DNA of 64,000 nucleotides from Nematostella vectensis. Its lineage: Eukaryota; Cnidaria; Anthozoa; Actiniaria; Edwardsiidae. Each line of letters starts with the position of its first letter. Position 1 is the stretch's first letter. The DNA lies in assembly GCF_932526225.1 (NCBI RefSeq), contig NC_064035.1, positions 19,767,969 to 19,831,968 of the forward strand. The letters run 5' to 3'. Shown piece by piece: positions 55,616-64,000 of this stretch. Below the pieces are notes generated by a model that worked only from the letters and a program-made list of their open reading frames with translations, was not told the origin of the DNA and ran no database searches. The position numbers and the translations under genes were made by a program.

Positions 55616-58600
55616 ATGGTTTTGTTTGCTATGATAAGTCGGGTGAGCGATGGTATGGCGATGTCCGCATCCACCGACCTCGACATGCATTTCGAGTTGA
55701 AAGAAAGTAAGAAGCAGGCGAAAACGCTAGCAAGAAAAGCCAACCAGTTCCCAATAAAGTGCTGGATGAGAAGTGGAAATCATAACATTTAGTAAGTCTA
55801 CTACTTGTATAAGTTGTCTATGACATGGACAAGTAGATGCTAAAGCAAGACTGACATGAGTTTACTGTCAACAAAGGACATGATGAGCATTTTGTCAATG
55901 AATGTTTAAGCATTCTTCCCTGCGCATGAGCAAAGCTGAGCATAGACAGTTCACATGCTTTTTTCAACATCAAGTTGACAGTCTCTTTCACTATAGATTT
56001 CCCTTCGACAATATACCTGTTTCATGTCTTAATATTACACACCTATTTCTAGCCAATCACTTCCTTTTAAAACTCTAATGTGACTAAAGTATCCGGTAAA
56101 TCACTCCTTTTTATGTCAGATATCCGTCACATTTTATGAACAAACAAAAACCTTTTTCGGCTTTCCAATGACATATAACATGAGCAAGGTCCATTACATT
56201 TGAAGCATGTATATCAAGATTTTTCCTCAGCACTTTGATATTTTTAGTATCCCTATGGCCGAAGGCAACCCGTAAACTTGAAATTTATGACTCTGCCATG
56301 CTGAGCTGAGGTGTATAGTAACTTGTGCCATATCTTATAAAAACCTTGATGGACAGAAAACAATAATGCGTTATATTTGTAAACATGATTGCCGTATACA
56401 TTTAATGTCCAGTGTTGGGCTATTGTAATTGCTTTGTGAGACATGCTACTGTACATACATGTGTAGCATTTCCAAGCTGTACCCCACCTCTAATGAAACC
56501 CTCTAACATTGTTCAGAAGTTAAAGACCATGATTTTTAATTAAAGAGCTATAATTGAAGATAAACTTCCTCTAGATTGGAGTATCTTTTAACTATTATCA
56601 CATTTTTTACGGAGTCTATCCATAACTATAATGCTCAGCAGTTGTTACAGCTGATTCAACCTCTCTAGCGGCTTTAAAAATTGAATTAGCCTCCATAAAG
56701 CTATTGGTATTATAGTGTACGGCAATACAATTATCAAATATTAATAAATTGTTGAATGGTGATCATAAAAAATGTTTCTTAGAATGCTGTTTGTCTCTGC
56801 AGCTTTATCAAGGCAGTTGGAGTTTGTTTCCTCGCCGTCTGTGAGATGACATACCCAACAGTTCTGGCTTTTTGTTTCCTTGATGAAATCCAAAGGGAAT
56901 TTATGGTGACTTTTCAGAGTCAGGATGTCCAGCGAGCTAAGAGGCCGTACTCATTTATTGAATTTGGTGAGAGAATTTCCACGAATAATCAACAACTTAA
57001 TCTCATTTGTTGCTGCAAGGCAATGGCAACAACATTTAACAATATAAACTATAATATACAGTATGTATTTATTTGTATTTTGGTATGTACTGTAGTAAAA
57101 CATGCAAACTACAGTTTCATCCCCACACACTTGTTTTGTTGCACATCCCCACACACTTGTTTTGTTGCACATCCATCAGGGAATGAGTTGGCAACAACCA
57201 AAAAGGCTTGTATTGATAAAAATGTAGTTTGAATGTTTTTTCCCACTCAGCTCTACACCTGTGTATCAACCACTGTTCTATGAACGTCTGAACTCACGCA
57301 TTATGTATATTGTTTATATACAGTATGTATATGTTTCATGATGCTGTGAGTGTAATATTTGAAGTCTGTCGACCATTTAGACAACTACAACATTGTTGTA
57401 ACACTAGTGAGCCTTATAATATAATTATGCAATATTTTGTTAAGTGGGTAGTTTAGCGCATTCACTGGAAATTGCCAACATGATATCTAAAAAAGCTTTC
57501 ATGAATAGCATTCAATTATCAGCTAAACCATAAAAAGCCACCCACATAGCATGCAAGAATCATGTATGTCTGCCATAAATGCTAAAATACCTTCTTTTTC
57601 TATCCCCTTCTTTAGATACATTCATCCAGAAAACTAAACAGAGGTACAATAACACAAGAACCCTAACCACCAGGATTAATGTCAGTGAGATGAGTGAGGA
57701 ACTACAGAATTTCCCGCCATATAATATTAACTCTACTGAGCTTGGTCCACTTGATGTTGGCGTTGAACTAAAGACGTACAAAACAGGGGGTGTGTACTAC
57801 TACTACTTTGGATTGCCCCATTTATACGTAAAGTAAATTCTGGTATAGTGGAACCCAATAGTACAAGTGCAAGTAAGCTGGGAGCCCAGGTGGCGCAGTT
57901 GGCAGAGCGTCCCTCTGTAGTGCCTGTGCCTCTCACCACTGGGTTCTGGTTCGATTCCCGGTTCCGACGTGAGTTGAGTTAGTTGGTCTCACCTTTGCTC
58001 TGAGGGTTTTTCTCCAGGTTCTCTGGTTTTCATCCCCCCACAAAACCAACAATTTCGATCTTAGCTGTGATCCGTGGTCAGACATGAGTTGTATGGCGGC
58101 TGCCTGAGGCGCCTTCATATATGCCTTCAACTCGACCACGTCTGAATCTGCACTCTCGTAATTCAGCTTCCCAGCTGTGATGAGAGTGATTAGCTACTCT
58201 AATTTATTTATTTATTCAAGTTATGAGCTTGCATTATTTGAGTAGAATTGACCCAGAAAAAGTGTCTAGGTGAGTCAAAGTTAGTTCAAGTCAGTGGGGG
58301 AATTGAGTCTTAAATGCAGTTATCCTGTATTTCTATTGCTTGTTTGCTCTCTTTATCTCCGAATTAAAACCTTTGACTCTATCATATTCAGAGGATTCAT
58401 CCTTTCTGTCTTTAGGCCCAGCCAGAAAGCTGCAACCCTTATCCTGGGTTGGTTTAACCATCTGCATGCTCAGTGCAGTCTGTGCATTGTTGAATTTCCT
58501 GCGCTGCCTGCCGTTCCTGAGTTTTGTTTCAATTGATGACGAGGTAAGGTCACACAGCATGACATTTTTTACAATTGTTTAAGGGACACTTGCTTGTTTG

Positions 58601-61118
58601 TACTCAGTAAATTAATAATAATGATAATGATTATAATAATTGGTTTATTCACTCCTTTCGTAGTGTTACATACATAAACAGAAATCTATAAATACAAAAA
58701 TGTCAGAAAATCACTGAGCCTCTTGTGTAGTTGCCGCTATTGGGAATCACACCTATTTGCACCAGACTGCAGTCGTACTCATGATGGATACAATTGTGCG
58801 GTGGCAGCAGGATGGATAGCAACCCTGTGTCCCTGACCTTTGGCAGAAAATTATAACAGGCTGTGATACTTATAATTAAAGTGCCTTTTTCACCTTCAAA
58901 TATTAGTATTAATCTCAAATCCATTGGAAAGATCACTGAAATCCATCAAAATTTCTTTTTGGTGATTTGCAAAATTCACACCTCTTTTGTTCTTTTGACT
59001 TTTTGCTACACCACCTCTGCTGTCCAATAGCATGGAAATAGGCTCAATATAAGTAGCCAATCAGAGCAAAGCAAAACCAAGACTTCTATCGACTTCTGGT
59101 TGCCATTACACTCGTTTTCAGTCACATGTGCACACTGTGCCTTTCCTTTACGTGTCACAACTGTGTTTTGGTGGATGTCAATCATGACTTTTGAATTTGT
59201 CACAGCATCTGTCACAGTTTTAGATTGATCACAACCAAACTACATTAAAGAGGATCACCTTCTTAGCCACTGTCACCAAGGAAATACCAATAAACCCAAA
59301 GTCAGCAATTGGATAAAGTTTGAATTATTTCTCAGCTTTGCGTTGTTGTTGATTTACTAGTCTGTATGTGCGTATGTATCTCTTGTCTGCTTTCTTGTGA
59401 CGCCTGGTGCTTCTCGGCGCTCTATCATTGGTTAGCGACCTTACAGCCGCCGTAACTTCTGTCGGTCGCGACTAGAAAACAAAACACACAAGGTGCACAT
59501 GGAGTGTGCACATGTGACTGAAAACAAGTGTGAAACGTCAAAACAAGAAACCAATACAGTATGTCACACTTTCGAATAGTTCTTGTTTACTAGCAGTAGT
59601 ACTAACTTTGAGGTAGAGAAAACAAGAACAATAAAACATAAATAATAAATTAAAAAGTAATTTTTTAAATCAATTTCCATCTTCTTGATGTGAGGTGCCC
59701 AAACCAGAATATTGCATTTACCCGAAAGATCAAAGACCATTAAATAGACCTGGATTGCTATTTTTGTTATTCTGCGTGATTTTGCCTGTTTTCGAGTTTT
59801 CCAAAACAACTTCAAAATCTATCTGCACACATGCAAGTGTCCCTTCAAACTCTAAACCCTTGCATAGGAAAAGTGTGATCCCTACAGTATCTGTTCATTC
59901 ATTATTTGATGGTTATGATAAGTGGGAAGCACAATTAAGATTATTTAACTATGTTATATTTGCTAGTCTTCCAGCAAAACAGCTTCGTCTGCAGTGGCAT
60001 TTTTCCTTGCGGGTCTTCTGAATTGCCTACAGGTATAAATTTAGTCTCCTGTGCAGCTTATCTAAGATCAGGGCATTCGGTAATCACTATCTTGCTGAGC
60101 TGTCATGAGCCTCTAGCATAGTCAGTCTAATCTATGTCACGTAGTCACGTAAAGTGTGCATTAGGCTAAGTTAAAACGTCGTATTGTCCATGAGCCGAAT
60201 TCAATGCAAATGCTTGCAAATGAATCAAGCCGATTGTTTCATCTTCATTTGAATTTCGCAAGTTGATGGGGTAATTGTTGGTTGAATCATGCCTTGTGAC
60301 TCTTGAAAATAGAGCCGCTATATCGAGCTGTTTCAGTGGAACTACTTTGGGACTATATTATACACAAATGTTTTTGAAATATTTTTTTTTTTCGGAACTA
60401 AAATCCCGTGTGATCCCGGGTTGTGAGTTTTGCAAAGACGTCTTTCCCATTCTTTGAGATTACGTGTTGTGAACACTACAGAATTGTGTTAGTTTGTACA
60501 TGAAACGTACAGGCAGAGCCGTAGCAGGCCACGTAAGATTGGGGGGGGGGGGGGTCACAATACAGAAACATTAAGAAACTATGGGGGAGGGCAAGATTGG
60601 GGGGTCACAATACAGAAACATTAAGAAAATATGGGGGAAGGGGGCAAGATTGGGGGGCCCACAATACAGACCACACGTCCCCAGTGCCCTACCCCCTGCT
60701 ACGGCCCTCACAGAGCTGCTGATTTGGCTTTTAAAAGTAGATGATAAAGCGAGGATTCGTTAAAAAGGGTTGAAAAACTGCGAAAATCGCTCTTAAATCG
60801 AGTCTTCTACACGAAATTGAAGATGAGCTCTTGAGCAATTGTAGCGTGCCACCTTAAGGGGGTTATCATCATGACTATTTATATCATATAACTTGTTCTT
60901 TTTATCTTTTATTGCAGTGTTATCTATTACTTTTTGCCGTCAAATGGAGAATTGCAATGTCAAGGACATGTTTTGCCATAATTATTATTCTAATATATTA
61001 CCTGAACAATCTTCGGAACTTCTGGCAGATTCTCTTTCACGTGATGGTCGCCATGGCAACCCTTCACAGAATAGCGAAAAGGCAGTTACAAGAAAAACCA
61101 CCCGATTACAACGTGTAG
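55616..61118 (+). CDS. SEC22A: SEC22A/C-type longin membrane protein, complete
   Basis: This is a SEC22-family membrane trafficking protein of the ER-Golgi system. The coding exons are 55616-55791, 56803-56966, 57616-57789, 58416-58543, 59967-60032 and 60918-61118 (stop TAG), giving 302 residues (human SEC22A 307). The longin domain opens MVLFAMISRVSDGMAMSAST, followed by LAFCFLDEIQREF and RPYSFIEFDTFIQKTKQRY. The R-SNARE motif of SEC22B is missing, as in SEC22A and SEC22C. Instead there are several hydrophobic segments: WVGLTICMLSAVCALLNFL, AVAFFLAGLLNCLQCYLLLF, CFAIIIILIYYL and WQILFHVMVAMATL. The last part (NNLRNFWQILFH, RQLQEKPPDYNV) closely follows vertebrate SEC22A. An upstream in-frame ATG exists at 55595; I chose 55616 because the family starts there. 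The introns contain a SINE and foldback elements. Divergent from the zinc-finger gene. Confidence 0.93.
57878..58216 (+). mobile_element. tRNA-derived SINE in SEC22A intron 3
   Basis: The 5' end (GGGAGCCCAGGTGGCGCAGT then TGGCAGAGCG) contains an A box, and GGTTCGATTCCC at about 57949 is a B box, so the head is a tRNA-like RNA polymerase III promoter. A non-tRNA body of about 230 bases follows and ends in a TTTATTTATTTATT tail. The orientation is the same as the gene. Confidence 0.8.
59095..59545. mobile_element. Inverted-repeat element in SEC22A intron 4
   Basis: CACTCGTTTTCAGTCACATG and TGCACACTG at 59109-59137 are inverted as GTGTGCACATGTGACTGAAA and ACAAGTGTG at 59503-59532. The outer limits are unclear. 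No coding is seen between the arms. Confidence 0.55.
60165..60240. mobile_element. Solo end of the 35.7-kb TIR element family
   Basis: GGCTAAGTTAAAACGTCGTA followed by CATGAGCCGAATTCAATGCA is nearly identical to the left arm at 35690-35735. Only one end is found here, so the copy is truncated. Confidence 0.7.
60514..60710. mobile_element. Small element with inverted ends and an internal tandem triplication
   Basis: AGAGCCGTAGCAGG at the left and CCTGCTACGGCCCT at the right are inverted. Between them a unit of roughly 50-56 bases (GGTCACAATACAGAAACATT, AAGAAACTATGGGGGAGGGC) is repeated about three times, with a G-run of about 14 near 60541. Confidence 0.7.
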
Positions 61119-62293
61119 CAGACTCCACAAATAAATGATAAGAGAAGAGGAATCTTTGCGTTTGAGTTTTCCTAGATAAAGTATATTTAGTAAGTAAATA
61201 AGTGATGGTGTTACTGTAAAAGGTGAAAGAAATAAAACAGTAATAATATTGTGACTATTGTAAGTGGTACAGGCTTTGCGAGCGGAATAGCGAACACCTG
61301 GGCCAACAGAAGTATCCCAGCTCACCCATTTTTCGTCTAGCCCGGCGATGTTTTAATTAGAATCCTAGCTACGGCCCTGAGCTCATGACTGAGGCAAGTT
61401 GCTTGGTTCACCGTTTAATGTAATAAAAAACTAACGCGGTGCAATAACCACAAACTTAAAAACGAATTTGATTCGGTTCGAAAAAAAGACGACGAAACTT
61501 CGTCCTGGGTCAAGGGGGTGCAACAAGGAAGCCATGTGACGTTACGTAATCAGTACCGCAACTAGGCAAAACCATATCATGAGAGAGTTGTATGATAGAG
61601 CCGCAGTAAAGAAGTTTTATCTAGCTATATTCAGCACACGATGTCATTTCGCTGGACAAATCGATTCGAATGCTGTCGAATACATTTTAAATAGATTCGA
61701 CGTGCGGAAAACAAAGTCAAGGAAAAAAACAAGTTACAAAACGTCCCATTTTGGACAATACTAAAGTAATGTGTCACTGATGAAAAGCTTTTAAACTAAA
61801 AAATGTATTAAGATACATTTGAAAATAAGACAGTGATCCTCTTGATTTTAAGGAGGGAAGCTTCCTAACCCCTCTCTCCCCCAAGTCTTTCTAGCTTGAA
61901 GTGCAGCCCTTTATCCTGTGTTTTTATAGCTACGAATCTCTTGAGGCTGTTGCAGGTTACAGTCTTCCCCCGTCGCTCACTCCGATCTTTTCCACGGACC
62001 CCTCCCCTTTAGGACAGCTACGCAGGCTACTTTGACGCCGCCAAAAGGCTAAGTCTTCTTAGGGTCAAGGAACCACGTGACAGTTTAATAAGTAGGGAAT
62101 ATCTTTGTTACGCCAAATTCATAACGCACGCTTTTTTAGGTCAATCGCTTTCCTGCAAAATTTTTATCTACGACATATATCCATCACCAATTTTCATTAT
62201 TCTGATGCAGTTAACGCGCCACGACATGTCATGTATGGCTCGCTACTTAGCCTGGTATTTTATCTAATTTTGTAGTCACAGTTTTTAAGTATT
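61119..62293. other. SEC22A 3' UTR and intergenic DNA
   Basis: A candidate poly(A) signal AATAAA at 61130-61135 follows the stop codon closely and another lies near 61231. No further gene is recognised. Confidence 0.5.
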
Positions 62294-63164
62294 TTAACCC
62301 ATTGACCCCTCAACTGGCCTGTACCGGCTTTGAAAAGTACCCACAACCCAAAAAATTCATAAATGCAAAATAAACACGAGATGAAGATACTCGGGCATCA
62401 GTCTAAGGGATAAATGGTCTTGAAGATATGCACTATCCAAGCTGATAGCAAATACTTAGCCAAATAATAGCTCAAGTTCTTTGACAAATTTCAAGTCGAA
62501 CAAAGAAAAAACTGCAGAACTAACTCTCTTATTCACACAAGGGAGAGAGATTAGCAAACACCAGCGCAAGACACAAGAGGTACCTTTATTCTGATCCTCC
62601 AGGTCTATTTTCATGGCCTCAAAACACAATCTCCACTCCGTGAAGGCTTGATTGCAAAGCATTCTGGGAGATCAGTGGAAAAATTCACGAGGAGAAGTCT
62701 TTTCACCCCAAAACCAAACAAATCAATTCCAGGTCATACAGACCCAGAAAAGCATTGTAAAGAATTTTGGAATCACTATGTTTTCAGAAAAGACAGCATT
62801 TAGAAGAGCTGTGGTGATTCATGAAAAATAATATATATATTTTCTCATCCAGGCAAATCAAACAAGAAATAATCCCCATGAATTCACCTTTACTTGCAAA
62901 TATCATTAAGCACAGCACTATGCCCCAATAGACTTAATGATGTCCTAGGGCACTCTCCCAAACATCAACTTGTGCTCGCATTAGCACAGCGACGAGATGA
63001 GACCGCAAAGCACTGTTGGAAAGCTTGGATACCGCTGACTAGGTGCAGCGGTGTTTGACTTTGACGGGCTGTGAAAAAAATAACTCAAAATAGGGGAGGT
63101 ATCTGTTTTCGGTCTAAATTTTTGTAAATTCAGTCCAAATAATAGCCAGGAGTCAGTAGGTCAA
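62294..63164. mobile_element. piggyBac-type MITE, copy 2
   Basis: It starts TTAACCCATTGACCCCTCAA and ends GCCAGGAGTCAGTAGG with TCAA, a decayed TTAA. It is collinear with copy 1 at 18081-19072 but about 120 bases shorter because of several internal deletions. No transposase is present. Confidence 0.8.
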
Positions 63165-64000
63165 ACACATTAGGTGTTTGAAAAAATAAAGAAGACAAAG
63201 ATTCTTTGTCTTCTAAATTTTCCTCTACATCAATGCATGAGAGAAATTTAGAACCAAGAAGCTTGTCTTCTCATTTCCAGGGAAATAAATAGAAGGCAGC
63301 TTTCTGAATAGAGATAGAACCTGCGCCAACGTTAGACTAGATCCACCCACGCATGCGTGCTAATGACGTCAGAGAACTAAACTGATCGGCCTGCGGCGTC
63401 GGGACTCAAGCTAATCTTCCCTCGGTTGCGGGGATCACTAATTCCCCTCGTGCCATGCTAAAACTCAAAAATGGTATTTTTTAGGGGTTCGCACGCAGAA
63501 AGAGGTGCTCTGAGCCAACGTTTTCCAGACTTCCGCCTTCTAAACAAAAGACTTTGAAATTTTGTCATTTGAGACTTTGTTATACAATAGGATGCTGAAA
63601 TCTACGTTTTGGTATTTTTTTTGGGATAATTTTTGCTTCTAGAGTATTTTTAGGGTAGCAATTTTTGGTTTTCAGGTATTTTTTTAGGGGTATTTTTTTA
63701 ATCTTTCGTAGAAGAGCCCATGAAAAAATGAAAAGCCATTGATTCATGTATAACTGAAGAGACATGAACATGAATCAAGGCTAATCAAGGCCAATAGAAG
63801 AACTGTGAGTCAATTTGAACAAAAATGACTCGTTTCTAAAAAAAAGTCGTAGTTATTTTTCCTTTATTTTATCAGGAGAGTTAAGTCTCCACTAACTCTA
63901 ACTCTCTCTTAAGGCCTGCTCCGCCGCCCCTCCATACCCCTATGGGTATGTCTATATCATCCCCCCCCCCTACACACAATAATTTTGTAATGTAACTCTA
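63165..64000. other. Intergenic end of window
   Basis: No gene is recognised. A palindromic CRE-like site (TGACGTCA, near 63364) sits in the most GC-rich part of this stretch (63320-63440), which could be a promoter of a gene beyond the window. A C-run lies at 63961-63970. Confidence 0.35.

Overview
This is nuclear DNA from an animal, most likely an anthozoan cnidarian (a sea anemone such as Nematostella is my guess, not proven). The evidence is as follows. The genes are split by GT-AG introns. The gene set is metazoan (an FGF, a rhodopsin-class GPCR, ZNF330, SEC22A), with one plant/fungus-type cysteine synthase, a combination found in cnidarians. The intergenic DNA is packed with short foldback elements and minisatellites. 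I could rebuild seven spliced genes, six of them complete, by chaining exons whose splice sites and phases agree.

Layout. 27-9181 (+): the 3' half of a cysteine synthase gene, with two introns filled by a 21-bp and a 36-bp minisatellite. 9718-15041 (-): ZNF330, nine coding exons, convergent with the first gene. 15.6-19.1 kb: mobile-element debris, including a hammerhead ribozyme, an RTE-like LINE remnant and a TTAA-flanked piggyBac-type MITE (a second copy lies at 62.3 kb). 19549-24239 (-): a two-exon class A GPCR. 25448-27828 (-): a four-exon secreted FGF. 29871-32173: a 24-bp satellite array. 33126-34141 (-): a 72-residue secreted cysteine-rich peptide. 35.5-36.1 kb: two adjacent inverted-repeat elements. 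36850-52047 (-): a ten-exon, 610-residue zinc-finger and RGG protein. 52165-55350: a 3.2-kb element with about 420-bp terminal inverted repeats, inserted between two divergent genes. 55616-61118 (+): SEC22A. The rest is intergenic.

The most striking feature is that tandem repeats keep arising on splice junctions. Two introns (cysteine synthase at 4116, the zinc-finger gene at 39661) open directly into minisatellites whose every unit repeats the last exon bases plus the 5' splice site: about 120 copies and roughly 100 copies respectively. In ZNF330 (13.0-13.4 kb) a longer unit repeats the exon-4 donor region. In the FGF gene the acceptor of exon 2 is triplicated. The 36-bp array has 119 full units with no length change, and its unit is a multiple of three, so the first eight donors would all keep the reading frame.

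The genes do not form one pathway. The neighbours GPCR, FGF and secreted peptide are all extracellular-signalling type and lie on the same strand, but nothing in the sequence shows that they act together. All exon models are read by eye from splice consensus, phase and family resemblance. Untranslated exons and promoters were not resolved.
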